Assembly (NCBI RefSeq): GCF_024159265.1
Contig: NZ_JAMYWY010000001.1
Span: forward strand, 806,001 to 870,000
Direction of reading: 5' to 3'
DNA length: 64,000 nt
DNA from: Paenibacillus sp. 1781tsa1
GTDB lineage: Bacteria; Bacillota; Bacilli; Paenibacillales; Paenibacillaceae
Part shown: positions 18,225-27,124 of the stretch, piece after piece
How positions within the stretch are numbered: position 1 is the first letter of the stretch
Layout of the letters: the number at the start of each line of letters is the position of its first letter
Notes under the pieces: generated by a model
Told to the model about the DNA's origin: nothing
Database searches by the model: none
What the model saw: only the letters and a program-made list of their open reading frames with translations
Program-made: the position numbers and the translations under genes

Positions 18225-19055
18225 ATGGAACGTCAGATCAGTATTCGTCATGGACAGGAAGAATTAACAGCCACGATTCATTATCCGGTTGTGAAAGATA
18301 TCAATGAGGAGAAGAGTCAGCAGCGAGTGCCTCTGGCAGTCATCTGCCACGGCTTCGTTGGTAGTCGAATCGGCGTGGATCGTTTGTTTGTAAAGACTGC
18401 CCGTGAGCTGGCTGAAGACGGATATCTCGTCCTGCGTTTCGATTATATCGGTTGCGGAGAGAGCAGTGGGGAGTATGGAGCGGAGGGACTGGAGTCCATG
18501 GTGCTGCAGACACGCTCGGTGCTGGATTACGCGGTCAATTGCAGTGATGTAGATCCTACACGCGTAACGCTGATTGGTCATAGTCTGGGTGGTGCCGTTG
18601 CATTACTAACGGCTGTGCGCGACAAACGTGTCAAGAATCTGGTGATGTGGTCCTCCGTGGGTTATCCATTCAATGATATCGTGAAGATTACGGGACGCGA
18701 AGTATACGATGAAGGCGTGAAACTAGGTGCAGCTGACTATCTCGGATACAAATTCACACCGACGTTCTTCGAGTCTCTCGCTGAACATCAGCCATTCCAG
18801 GAAGCAGTCAAGTTTAACGGTGATGTTCTCGTCGTGCATGGTACGTCAGATGAGATTATTCCTGTAGACTACGCATTCCTGTATCAAAAGGTATTCTGGA
18901 TGCGTCAGGAAGGACGTTGCGACAAGGAAATTATCTTCCAGGGCGATCACACCTTCTCTTCAGGTAAAGAACGGGAACAGCTAATTACACGTACCAGAGA
19001 GTGGCTGGGCGAACGTCAGAAGATTGAGCAGGATTGGCAGCACTGGATGATATAA
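18225..19055 (+). CDS. Alpha/beta hydrolase (esterase-like)
   Basis: 276-residue serine hydrolase, cytoplasmic. It shows CHGFVGSR (oxyanion loop), FDYIGCGESSG, the nucleophile elbow GHSLGGAVALL, the acid VVHGTSDEIIPVDY and the histidine GDHTFSSGKE. This order matches acyl-ester or feruloyl-esterase-like enzymes. AAAGGGGAA precedes the start. The substrate is unknown. Confidence 0.85.
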   Translation: MERQISIRHGQEELTATIHYPVVKDINEEKSQQRVPLAVICHGFVGSRIGVDRLFVKTARELAEDGYLVLRFDYIGCGESSGEYGAEGLESMVLQTRSVLDYAVNCSDVDPTRVTLIGHSLGGAVALLTAVRDKRVKNLVMWSSVGYPFNDIVKITGREVYDEGVKLGAADYLGYKFTPTFFESLAEHQPFQEAVKFNGDVLVVHGTSDEIIPVDYAFLYQKVFWMRQEGRCDKEIIFQGDHTFSSGKEREQLITRTREWLGERQKIEQDWQHWMI

Positions 19056-19158
19056 ATGGCAGGATTGCAACGGTTTGGGGATGTCCGCTTGGAAAAGCGC
19101 CTTCTTAGGGGTAAAATAGAAGAGTAAGCATCCTATCCGTGTCTGGAGGTTGGCAGCA

Positions 19159-19944
19159 ATGACATTACCCGCACTTTTCATTGCGCATGGTTCTCCCGCT
19201 CTGGCGGTGGAGAGCAATGACTACACTCACTTCTTGAACCAGCTTGGAGACAGGCTGCCGGCTCCGAAAGCCATTGTCGTATTTACGGCGCATTGGGATA
19301 GTCCTGAACCGTCCGTGACGATGGATGATACACATCAGACCTTGCATGATTTTTATGGATTTCCTTCTACGATGTATACGATGGAATACCCTGCATCCGG
19401 GCAGCCAGATCTAGCGAACGAGATATGTGCTTTGTTCACCCGCAGCAATCTGGCGCATCAGCCAATTCGAGGTCGAGGGCTGGATCATGGCGTATGGGTA
19501 CCGTTGCTCCATATGTATCCTGAGGCTAATATCCCCGTAATCGCTGTATCTGTAGACTCGCTGCGTACGCCGCAGGAACAGTATGATATAGGCCGAATAC
19601 TGGAACAGCTGCGTCATGATGATGTGCTGATCATTGGTAGTGGTGGAACGGTTCACAATTTACGATTGCTGGGCAATACGGATGAACCGCAAGCGTGGGC
19701 GGTGGAATTTGATAACTGGATCGGGGAGCGCTTGGAGCAGTGGAACACAAGAGAACTGTTTCAATATGAGAAAAAAGCCCCTCATGCACGTACGGCAGTG
19801 CCGTCGTATGGTACAGAACACCTTGCGCCTTTGTTCTACGCGATGGGTACAGCAGATATGTCCCGATCAGCGAAGCGTCTATTCCAATCTTACCCTTATG
19901 GAACGCTCAGTTTGAACTGCTGGCAGTTTGGAGACGGCGTGTAA
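19159..19944 (+). CDS. Extradiol dioxygenase, DODA/YgiD-type
   Basis: 261-residue class III extradiol dioxygenase (LigB superfamily) of the 4,5-DOPA dioxygenase/YgiD group. Features are the N-terminal metal ligand FIAHGSPALAV, AHWDSPEPSV, DHGVWVPLLHMYPEANIPVIAVS and the GSGGTVHNLR loop with another ligand His. The start at 19159 follows CTGGAGG; a TTG nine bases upstream is too close to the ribosome site. Bacterial members open catechol-like rings; the native substrate is unknown. Confidence 0.85.
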   Translation: MTLPALFIAHGSPALAVESNDYTHFLNQLGDRLPAPKAIVVFTAHWDSPEPSVTMDDTHQTLHDFYGFPSTMYTMEYPASGQPDLANEICALFTRSNLAHQPIRGRGLDHGVWVPLLHMYPEANIPVIAVSVDSLRTPQEQYDIGRILEQLRHDDVLIIGSGGTVHNLRLLGNTDEPQAWAVEFDNWIGERLEQWNTRELFQYEKKAPHARTAVPSYGTEHLAPLFYAMGTADMSRSAKRLFQSYPYGTLSLNCWQFGDGV

Positions 19945-20035
19945 CTTGGAACAGACAACAGCCTGAATAGGTGTTTGAAGCCAGTTGGGTACGGACAACA
20001 TGTGTTAATGTATACAATTACAATATATAAACAAA

Positions 20036-20082
20036 AGAAGGTTCCTGTACACCCTGGATGGGCTAAAGGAACCTTCTTTTAA
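20036..20082. terminator. Terminator between convergent genes
   Basis: AGAAGGTTCC and GGAACCTTCT arms around a 26-base loop, followed by TTTT on plus and flanked by A-rich sequence on the other side. Confidence 0.7.
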
Positions 20083-20110
20083 TACGAGGACATATTCATA
20101 CAATAGATCT

Positions 20111-20323
20111 TTATTTGCGGATTTCGAACAATTCACAGTCTGTACGCGAATGATAAGCAAGTTCACTGACACTGGATTGTACAACTATGGTATTGCTGTC
20201 AAAACGGATAATAATGCCACCCGAGTCAATCTGGTGATTATCTTTGAAAACTCGAACCTTATACTTCATATTCATGGCTTCCTGGAAGTCTGCATCGGTC
20301 TCAAGACGTCGCTGGGTCGGCAT
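20111..20323 (-). CDS. Small hypothetical protein (70 residues)
   Basis: 70-residue soluble protein beginning MPTQRRLETDADFQEAMN, with an apparent beta-strand pattern (YKVRVFKDN, GGIIIRFDSNTIVVQSS). AAAGGAG precedes ATG 20323 at good spacing; the frame extends to 20401 without one. No known domain recognised. Confidence 0.6.
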   Translation of the reverse strand: MPTQRRLETDADFQEAMNMKYKVRVFKDNHQIDSGGIIIRFDSNTIVVQSSVSELAYHSRTDCELFEIRK

Positions 20324-20424
20324 ATCGTGTACTCCTTTGAAGTTCAACTTTATGCTCATCATAATATGATTTTCTATGGATGGGCAAGTCAGCCAGGACA
20401 TTCAGGCTAATCTTGAAAAGTAAA

Positions 20425-20458
20425 AAGCCCTGCTCTCCGGGGGATGGAAAGCAGGGCG
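20425..20458 (-). terminator. Terminator of the DoxX gene
   Basis: GCCCTGCT / AGCAGGGC arms with TTTTT following on the minus strand, just after the doxX stop. Confidence 0.85.
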
Positions 20459-20478
20459 GCAGCGTTGTTGATTATTGT

Positions 20479-21018
20479 TTAAGCTGTTTTGTGAGTTGGG
20501 CTAATTGTTGGTGTGTCTTTTGGGTGATTACCTTTGTTGCGAGTGATCAATCCGCGAAGGTAAGGCAGTACCCAGTGATCCAGACCGATTTTACCTGCAT
20601 TTGCACCAGCAACAACCAGGAAGATTTGCATCAGAACCAGTTGAGCGTTCGTGCTTACTGTACCCGAGAAGAGGAACGCGAAGTTCATCACGAGAGCCAT
20701 CAGCGCAGCCAGTGTTGTGAAGCATCCGAGAATGAGTCCTACACCTACAAGGAATTCACCAAGCGGAATGATGAAGTCGAACAATCCTGCGTTTGGTACA
20801 GCGAATTTCTCTAGGAACGTTCCCCACCATGCTTGAACTGTTGGGTTTTCACCCGTTGCTTTACCGACTGCCCCGGCGAGGAATCCGCCAGCTTGGAATC
20901 CGCCAGTCAATTTGCTCCATCCGTGAGTCATCCAATCATAACCGATATACACCCGAAGTACTGTCAAAATCCACATTGCTACTTTGTTTTCTCTAAGCCA
21001 TTGGTTGAAGCTGAACAT
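20479..21018 (-). CDS. DoxX family membrane protein
   Basis: 179-residue integral membrane protein with about four transmembrane segments and the DoxX-type motif GYDWMTHGWSKLTGG at residues ~25-40, continuing with GLFDFIIPLGEFLVGVGLILG. DoxX proteins are linked to quinone-dependent oxidation in some organisms; the role here is unknown. The start at 21018 has AAGGAG upstream. A class II-type activator site lies upstream (next entry), suggesting redox or oxygen control. Confidence 0.85.
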   Translation of the reverse strand: MFSFNQWLRENKVAMWILTVLRVYIGYDWMTHGWSKLTGGFQAGGFLAGAVGKATGENPTVQAWWGTFLEKFAVPNAGLFDFIIPLGEFLVGVGLILGCFTTLAALMALVMNFAFLFSGTVSTNAQLVLMQIFLVVAGANAGKIGLDHWVLPYLRGLITRNKGNHPKDTPTISPTHKTA

Positions 21019-21089
21019 ATGAACCACTCCTTCATGGAATCTAGTGTGTGTTGTTTTTGTTTTTCTAAGTGATCACCTTTGATGTCTTT

Positions 21090-21133
21090 ATTGTATAGTC
21101 CAAAAGTCGTTTTGTTTGTGATTAAAATCACAA
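21090..21133 (-). promoter_or_regulatory. doxX promoter with CRP/FNR- or Rex-type palindrome
   Basis: The palindrome TTGTGATTAAAATCACAA (21116-21133) has perfect 8-base arms. It matches TGTGA-N6-TCACA exactly and keeps TTGTGA...TCACAA of the Rex consensus. On the minus strand the -10 TACAAT is at 21095-21090, so +1 is near 21083 and the palindrome centre falls at about -41.5, the class II activator position. No good -35 is present. Which protein binds is inference. Confidence 0.6.
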
Positions 21134-21355
21134 TCTAGTTCAAATTTTAAGTAAGGTTTGAGAAGTTCACATTTAGGACATATTTTTCTCGCTATTCGCT
21201 GTTTCAAATGTGAATTTCACGCTGTATCAAGGCCTTCAGGGCGCAGACAAATCGGATGGGGTGTGATTAAATGGAAAGAAATACGTGAAATGGTTGCCCA
21301 CATGAGACATATATCACAACTTAGAACCAGGCCATATCGTTCAGGAGGTCCTATA
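21134..21355. other. Upstream region of the DUF3048 gene
   Basis: No gene supported. An open frame extends upstream of the DUF3048 start to 21158, but that part reads as non-membrane random sequence before the signal peptide and lacks a ribosome site. GGAGG (21344-21348) belongs to the TTG start. Confidence 0.4.
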
Positions 21356-22432
21356 TTGAAGTTTTTGAAATGGAACAAAGCAGCATCGGCTGCATCCCTG
21401 TTTATCCTCTCATTAAGTCTTGTTGCTTGCCAAAACCAGGATGTAGCGCAGATGCCACTTCAGCCAGAACCGACACCTGCACCTGTACAAGAAGAACAGA
21501 CTGTGGAGGAATCCAACACGTCTCTCTATACAGCACCTCTTACAGGTCTGCCTGTAGATGAAGCGATTACGCGTCGACCACTCGCCGTCATGATTAATAA
21601 TGCACCAGCGGCTCGGCCCCAATCGGGTCTAAGTTCAGCCGATATCATTCTTGAAGTCCTCGCAGAGGGAGGCATTACCCGTTTCATAGCCATTTTCCAG
21701 AGTGAAGGCGGTGCGGAGACGGTTGGACCTGTTCGCAGTATACGTCCATATCTGATTGAGCTCGGCGAAAGTTATGATGGGGTACTTGTTCATGCCGGAG
21801 GCAGTCCGGAGGCGTATTCCATTTTGCAAAGGCAGCAGAAACAGCATATGGATGAAATATCGAATGGTGGACCTTATTTCTGGCGTTCCAAGGATCGTAA
21901 AGCCCCACATAATCTGTATACTTCAGCGGACAAGCTCAGAGAAGGGGCGGACATCAAGGGCTATAGCCATGAGTTTAAATCTCCCGTATACATCTATAAC
22001 GAAGAAGGCGCGACATCCGCAGGAGAGACAGTGAAGCAATTCGATATCCATTATTTATTGGATAGTTACCGGGTGACGTATGATTATGATGAAGTTAGCG
22101 GACGATATATGAGAATGGTGAATGGTAAGGCAGATCAGGATCTGGATAATGGGACTCAACTTGGCGCAGCGAACATCATTGTGGCAGGTGCAGATCACAA
22201 GGTGCTCGATAGTGTAGGGCGGTTGTCCGTTAATTTGGAACAGGGTGGGGAAGCCATGTTGTTTCAGAACGGTAAGATGATTCGTGGGCAGTGGGTGAAG
22301 AAGCAGGGGGATATTATCCGGTTTGTTCAGGATGGTAGTGAAGTGGCTCTTGTGCCGGGTAAAACCTTTATCAGCATTGTTCCCAATCAACCGGAATTCT
22401 CCAGTCATGTGAAGCTGGCTGTGCAGCAATAA
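21356..22432 (+). CDS. yerB: DUF3048 lipoprotein, YerB-like
   Basis: 358-residue lipoprotein. The start is TTG (21356) after TCAGGAGG, giving a lipoprotein signal peptide with lipobox LVAC, so it is anchored outside the membrane. The mature part begins with a Pro/Glu linker and carries the DUF3048 hallmark PLAVMINNAPAARPQSGLS followed by ILEVLAEGGITRFIAIFQS and GPVRSIRPYLIE. Function of YerB proteins is not established. The longer upstream frame to 21158 is rejected because the signal peptide would be internal. Confidence 0.88.
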   Translation: MKFLKWNKAASAASLFILSLSLVACQNQDVAQMPLQPEPTPAPVQEEQTVEESNTSLYTAPLTGLPVDEAITRRPLAVMINNAPAARPQSGLSSADIILEVLAEGGITRFIAIFQSEGGAETVGPVRSIRPYLIELGESYDGVLVHAGGSPEAYSILQRQQKQHMDEISNGGPYFWRSKDRKAPHNLYTSADKLREGADIKGYSHEFKSPVYIYNEEGATSAGETVKQFDIHYLLDSYRVTYDYDEVSGRYMRMVNGKADQDLDNGTQLGAANIIVAGADHKVLDSVGRLSVNLEQGGEAMLFQNGKMIRGQWVKKQGDIIRFVQDGSEVALVPGKTFISIVPNQPEFSSHVKLAVQQ

Positions 22433-22748
22433 AGGATGTAATGAAAGAAAACGATGAAACATGTATTCATTTTGTTGTTGAAAAGGCATGATATTGTACC
22501 TTAGCGTGAAAAGTAGAATCGTGTCGGTTCTGTATTTGGATGTCGAATTGTAAACGCAGTGTAAAATCTTGACTTGAATTTACCATTATTCCAAATAATT
22601 AAGATTCATTTCAGATTAATGTGATAAGAATATAAAAAAGGATCACACCTTTTGTACAAACCATGAAACAAATATGATAAGATATCAAAGGTTGTCATTT
22701 CATGTTTCATCGGTTATCGGCAATTTTTCTCGTAAAGGGGATAGAGCT
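22433..22748. other. Upstream region of the DUF47-Pit operon
   Basis: No gene supported. A TTGACT (22569-22574) and a possible TTGTAC (22652-22657) with GATAAG at 18-base spacing are the only promoter-like pairs, both weak. I see no clear PhoP box repeats. Confidence 0.35.
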
Positions 22749-23366
22749 ATGAAGCTTAAGAAGAAGAAGGATATATTTTTTGAGACACTGGAGAACATGG
22801 CAGATACGGTTGTTCAAGCGGCAGATTATTTCTCCCAGCATGTTTCCAACCTTCAGGATGTGACTCTTTTTGCCAATGAAATGAAGAAGTACGAGTCCCA
22901 ATGTGATGACTATGTGCACACAATCATTACGGAACTCAACAAAACGTTTATCACGCCGATCGAACGCGATGATATTATGGAGCTGACAACAACACTTGAT
23001 GACGTATTGGACGGACTCGAAGCAACGGCTTCCCGTTTCTATATGTACCAACTGACGGATCCTGACGAATATATCGTGCAATTTGCTGAAATTTTGCGCC
23101 AATCGGCTTACGAAATTCAGAAGGCTATTCATTTGCTGTCTCAGAAAAAATTGCTGGCGATTCGCGAGTACACGATTCGATTGAACGATCTGGAAAACCA
23201 GGGCGACGAAGTGCTGCGCATGTGTATCAAGAACCTTTTCGCTACCGTTCCTGATCCGATTGAATTGATCAAACGTAAGGAAATTTACGAACGTCTTGAG
23301 ACAACAACGGATGCTTGTGAACACGTAGCAAATGTGCTCGAATCCATCATCATGCGTAATTCTTAA
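22749..23366 (+). CDS. DUF47 family (PhoU-like) protein, Pit accessory
   Basis: 205-residue all-helical protein of the DUF47/PhoU-like family, which accompanies Pit-type phosphate transporters (B. subtilis YkaA). It begins MKLKKKKDIFFETLENM, with the acidic metal-binding pattern LDDVLDGLEATA at ~residues 80-92. The start at 22749 follows AAAGGGGATAGAG; the frame to 22674 overlaps a possible promoter. The Pit gene begins 15 bases after its stop, so they form an operon. The likely role is modulating phosphate uptake. Confidence 0.9.
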   Translation: MKLKKKKDIFFETLENMADTVVQAADYFSQHVSNLQDVTLFANEMKKYESQCDDYVHTIITELNKTFITPIERDDIMELTTTLDDVLDGLEATASRFYMYQLTDPDEYIVQFAEILRQSAYEIQKAIHLLSQKKLLAIREYTIRLNDLENQGDEVLRMCIKNLFATVPDPIELIKRKEIYERLETTTDACEHVANVLESIIMRNS

Positions 23367-23380
23367 GGAGCCAGAGAATA

Positions 23381-24370
23381 ATGGAAACAACGATTTGGGT
23401 ATTAGGTATAGTCGTCTTCCTTGCACTGGCGTTTGACTTCATCAACGGTTTTCACGACACGGCCAATGCCATCGCCACTTCAGTATCGACACGGGCACTG
23501 ACGCCACGTCGCGCGATCCTTTTGGCAGCGGTAATGAACTTTGTCGGTGCGATGATGTTTACAGGCGTTGCGAAGACGATTGGGGGGAGTGTAACCGACC
23601 CCACCACGCTGGATAACGGGATCGAGGTCGTCATAGTCACCTTGATCGCTGCGATTATCTGGAACCTGGTTACATGGTGGTTTGGTATTCCGTCTTCTTC
23701 ATCACACGCACTGATCGGAGCCCTTGCAGGTGCCGTACTCGTTGGCGCAGGTTCCGACAAAGTGAAGTGGAGCGGGTTCATTGATATTGTCGGAGGTTTG
23801 CTATTATCACCTCTAATCGCATTTGCCATCGGTTATGTGGTCATGACGATTCTCAAATACATTTTTGCCAAACGCAGTCCGCATAACGTGAATAAAGGTT
23901 TCCGTACGGTACAGATTTTCACGGCAGCACTGCAAGCTTTCACACACGGTACGAATGATGCACAGAAAGCGATGGGTATTATTACGTTTGCTTTGGTTGC
24001 AGCAGGTGTACAAGATCATCTGGAAGTGCCGCTGTGGGTTAAAATCTCAGCAGCAACCGCGATGGCTCTGGGTACATCCATTGGTGGTTGGAAAATCATC
24101 AAAACAATGGGTACCAAAATCTTCAAAATTGAACCGATTAACGGATTCGCCGCCGATCTGTCAGCTGCTTCCGTTATTTTCACAGCAACGTTGCTTCACC
24201 TTCCAGTTAGTACAACGCACGCGATCACATCGGCTATTCTGGGTGTGGGTTCCGCAAAACGTTTCTCTGCTGTGAAATGGGGACTTGCTGGACGTATCAT
24301 TATTACGTGGTTCATTACAATTCCAATTACTGCTGGACTGGCAGGATTGTTGTACTGGATTATTTTCTAA
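23381..24370 (+). CDS. pit: Inorganic phosphate transporter, Pit family
   Basis: 329-residue membrane transporter with about ten segments. Both Pit signatures are present: DFINGFHDTANAIATSVST near the N-terminus and FTHGTNDAQKAMG in the middle (residues ~187-200). VSTTHAITSAILG follows near the C-terminus. Pit proteins import phosphate, usually as a metal complex. AAGGAG is at good distance from ATG 23381. Confidence 0.93.
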   Translation: METTIWVLGIVVFLALAFDFINGFHDTANAIATSVSTRALTPRRAILLAAVMNFVGAMMFTGVAKTIGGSVTDPTTLDNGIEVVIVTLIAAIIWNLVTWWFGIPSSSSHALIGALAGAVLVGAGSDKVKWSGFIDIVGGLLLSPLIAFAIGYVVMTILKYIFAKRSPHNVNKGFRTVQIFTAALQAFTHGTNDAQKAMGIITFALVAAGVQDHLEVPLWVKISAATAMALGTSIGGWKIIKTMGTKIFKIEPINGFAADLSAASVIFTATLLHLPVSTTHAITSAILGVGSAKRFSAVKWGLAGRIIITWFITIPITAGLAGLLYWIIF

Positions 24371-24413
24371 AAAGAGAAGTGATCCCGTACGAATTCGGGG
24401 TTAACAGACAAAC

Positions 24414-24640
24414 TGTTCATAACTGTGTGAATATCGGGATATGTGGACAATTATACAACCAAAATCAAGAGACGCCTGTGCATGAACGTGTGGACAGGCT
24501 GGATATGTGGATAGCCATCCGTGGAATGATAAACCAAAAGAAGATATTCCTGTGGATACAGGGAACTGTGGATAGGGAAATGAGAGAAGCCAACAGGGTT
24601 GGCTTTTTTTGTTGTCGAGTTTGAAAGCATCTGTGGATAT
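24414..24640 (+). promoter_or_regulatory. Cluster of DnaA-box-like 9-mers
   Basis: Eight same-strand 9-mers matching TGTGnATAA at 7 or 8 of 9 positions: 24414 (TGTTCATAA), 24426 (TGTGAATAT), 24442 (TGTGGACAA), 24489 (TGTGGACAG), 24506 (TGTGGATAG), 24551 (TGTGGATAC), 24567 (TGTGGATAG) and 24632 (TGTGGATAT). All point the same way, between pit and corA. None is perfect, but the density is far above chance. It could be a DnaA-binding cluster like those known in Bacillus; that is inference. Confidence 0.45.
24588..24611 (+). terminator. Terminator of the DUF47-Pit operon
   Basis: AGCCAAC / GTTGGCT arms around AGG, followed by seven T. Confidence 0.85.
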
Positions 24641-24718
24641 TTTGGGACGTGGGAGACGTGCCTATGGTTAACGTTGTACAATGACTTAAAGATACAAGAC
24701 AAGGACGTGGTCTGATTT

Positions 24719-25678
24719 ATGATTCGTACACTCGCCATTACACGAGAACATCAAGTCTCCGTGAACGTACCGCTTACACAGCTGGATCTGAACGATTACG
24801 CCTGGGTATGGGCGGATTTTAACCAGCCAACGGAAGAAGAGAGCCGTTTGCTGGATACATATTTTCATTTTCATCCCTTAGCTATTGAGGACTGTCTGCA
24901 TGTGTTGCAGCGGCCAAAGCTTGATTATTATGAACATTTGCAGTTTCTTGTATTGCATGCACTGAACCCGTCCACACTGGAAGCCGAGGAGGTTGACTTG
25001 TTTCTCGGAGCGAACTTTCTTGTGTCTTTTCATCATGGCGTATTGGAGGAAGTGGATGAAGCATGGGATCGATTATTGCACCATGCACATGAGCGTACGA
25101 TCTGGGCGCGAGGTCCAGTGGCAGCGGCGTATACGGTGATGGACAAGCTGGTCGATCATTATTTTCCATCCCTATTTGCCATTGAGGATGAACTGGCTGA
25201 ACTGGAGAACCGGGGTGGACAAGAGTCCGTTGAAGACCTGATGAACCAGGTGTTTGACCTGCGTAGCCGATTGTTGAAGCTCAGACGAACGGTTGTACCG
25301 ATGCGGGATCTGCTCTATCGAGTGGTGAACTCCCAGCATGTGCAGCGAACAGGCGAACATACAGCTTATTTTACTGATATCTATGACCATTTATTGAAGC
25401 TGACAGACATGATCGAAGCCGATCGGGAGATGACGGCCGACCTGCGGGATAGTTATATTTCCCTAAACTCTAACCGAATGAATCAGATTATGAAGACACT
25501 CACAGTGATTACGACTGTATTTATGCCGCTTACGCTGATCGCGGGTATTTATGGCATGAACTTTGCCTATATGCCTGAACTTCAATGGAAGTTTGGGTAT
25601 GGGGCGGTGCTGCTGTTGATGTTTGTGCTTGGCGGAAGTATGGTGGCCTGGTTTGTGAAGCGTGGATGGTTTAAGTAG
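24719..25678 (+). CDS. corA: CorA family Mg2+/divalent cation channel
   Basis: 319-residue CorA protein. A large cytoplasmic N-terminal domain is followed by two C-terminal transmembrane segments, with the diagnostic GMN in YGMNFAYMPE just after the first. The last ~15 residues are basic. It imports Mg2+ or related ions as a pentamer. AAGGA lies about 14 bases upstream of ATG 24719, a loose spacing. The gene sits between two groups of DnaA-box-like 9-mers. Confidence 0.92.
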   Translation: MIRTLAITREHQVSVNVPLTQLDLNDYAWVWADFNQPTEEESRLLDTYFHFHPLAIEDCLHVLQRPKLDYYEHLQFLVLHALNPSTLEAEEVDLFLGANFLVSFHHGVLEEVDEAWDRLLHHAHERTIWARGPVAAAYTVMDKLVDHYFPSLFAIEDELAELENRGGQESVEDLMNQVFDLRSRLLKLRRTVVPMRDLLYRVVNSQHVQRTGEHTAYFTDIYDHLLKLTDMIEADREMTADLRDSYISLNSNRMNQIMKTLTVITTVFMPLTLIAGIYGMNFAYMPELQWKFGYGAVLLLMFVLGGSMVAWFVKRGWFK

Positions 25679-25742
25679 AACATGTTACATTTGGACAGCG
25701 GTGAGGGTGTGTTAGGGGACTTGCAGTTTGAACTATATATGC

Positions 25743-25812
25743 AAAAGGCCACTGGCCATGATCTCGGACAGAAATAACTGTAGGAGATGATGTTTGCCAG
25801 ATGGCCTTTCTG
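25743..25812. terminator. Hairpin downstream of corA
   Basis: AGGCCA-C-TGGC and GCCA-G-ATGGCCTTT arms separated by a ~45-base loop; may terminate corA and the convergent alkC. Confidence 0.5.
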
Positions 25813-25840
25813 ATGCTGCTATAGATATACTAGAAATATT

Positions 25841-25885
25841 CTATCCACATGTGAATAAGTTGTCGCTGGAATGAGTTGTGTATAA
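25841..25885. promoter_or_regulatory. DnaA boxes downstream of corA
   Basis: CTATCCACA (25841-25849, 8/9) abuts TGTGAATAA (25850-25858, perfect), and a second perfect box TGTGTATAA lies at 25877-25885. Two perfect boxes and one near-perfect within 45 bases is unlikely by chance. Confidence 0.55.
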
Positions 25886-25893
25886 CTTGCGAA

Positions 25894-26991
25894 TTATCCC
25901 TGTTCCTGCACTTCAAGGACAAAAGAAGTCGTTGCTGCCGCTATACCATTCACTACAATCGTTAACGTATGTAGTCCAGCATAGTATTTTCTCGTTGTAA
26001 TGATTTTAAATGATTGTTTGGTGGCAACCTTGGTTCTGCCTGCCGCGTACATTTTATCGGAGCATTTGAATCGTTTGGGAGCCTGCTTGCCGTTTGCCTT
26101 CATATAACCCATCTCATATTCAATTCGCAGCATCTGTGACTCACCACTCTCATTAACAACATCAAATGAAAAATGAAGATCCTCGCCAATGGCAATCGTA
26201 TCTTGTACAAGCTGAAGCTGCTCAATGTGAATGGAATCCTGCTCGTTATAACCAAAAAGACTTAGTGCTTTGGGATGTCCTTTCTTCAGTAAGGACCTGC
26301 TGGCATGCCGGACAATCCAATCTGTGTGGGCATGTTGTCCATACCAGGTGGTGGCCAGATCCAGGACAAGTTCGGGGTGGTCTTTGGATATGTCATTCAG
26401 ATGATTGGCAACACTTTTGCGCACATAGAGGGACTCGTCCTGTTTCAATGCGTGCAGAATCGGAAGTACAGGTGTTGGATCAGTGATAAAGTTCTGTAGT
26501 TTGGCACCCCATGGCAAACGTGGTCGGCTTCCCTCACTGGCAAGTCTGCGGATATGCTCATTGTCGCTATCTGCCCACGCCATCATATGTTTCATCGTTT
26601 GGATTGGATATTGTTTAATAAACGGGCGTACCGCGAACTCGGAGCTGGAATAGGGTGTGAAGAGGGCCAGATACTTCATGGATAACTCGTAATCCTCTGG
26701 GTCAAGTCCGTTCACTTCGATAAAATCCGGTACAAACAGATATTCAACGCCTCTCATATTCGGAGCGGCTTGTTCGATAATATGTAATGCTTCCTCATAA
26801 TTGTCGGGCAGCACTTCGGTCAACGCCAGTGTGATTCGGCGAATCCGCCCTTTGAATTCCAAATGTTCCCAGCCTTCAGCGAAAACCAATTCATGAAATA
26901 GCTGTGTATCCAGCTCTGGGTAGAATTGATGCAATAGTTCGCCGGTCCGATCGATTAATGCGGGCGTATATTTGTCTTTGATAAGTTCCAT
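25894..26991 (-). CDS. alkC: DNA alkylation repair protein, AlkC-like
   Basis: 365-residue DNA glycosylase of the AlkC/AlkD HEAT-like repeat superfamily, removing alkylated bases such as 3-methyladenine. AlkC-type stretches are RGVEYLFVPDFIEVNGLD, RRLASEGSRPRLPWG and VRKSVANHLNDISKDHP. Residues ~270-365 form a beta-rich C-terminal domain consistent with the Ig-like domain of AlkC proteins. ATG 26991 has GGAGGCGG seven bases upstream. It is convergent with corA. Confidence 0.9.
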   Translation of the reverse strand: MELIKDKYTPALIDRTGELLHQFYPELDTQLFHELVFAEGWEHLEFKGRIRRITLALTEVLPDNYEEALHIIEQAAPNMRGVEYLFVPDFIEVNGLDPEDYELSMKYLALFTPYSSSEFAVRPFIKQYPIQTMKHMMAWADSDNEHIRRLASEGSRPRLPWGAKLQNFITDPTPVLPILHALKQDESLYVRKSVANHLNDISKDHPELVLDLATTWYGQHAHTDWIVRHASRSLLKKGHPKALSLFGYNEQDSIHIEQLQLVQDTIAIGEDLHFSFDVVNESGESQMLRIEYEMGYMKANGKQAPKRFKCSDKMYAAGRTKVATKQSFKIITTRKYYAGLHTLTIVVNGIAAATTSFVLEVQEQG

Positions 26992-27124
26992 GGTCCGCCT
27001 CCTTTAGTTACTATCCAGTATACCTCAAATTACAGAAATAAGAACATAAGTTCCTTAAATTTATTTGTGTGTTGATGAACGGTGTTAAGGCACCCACCTT
27101 CTGTATGGGGGTGCCTGGATGAAT

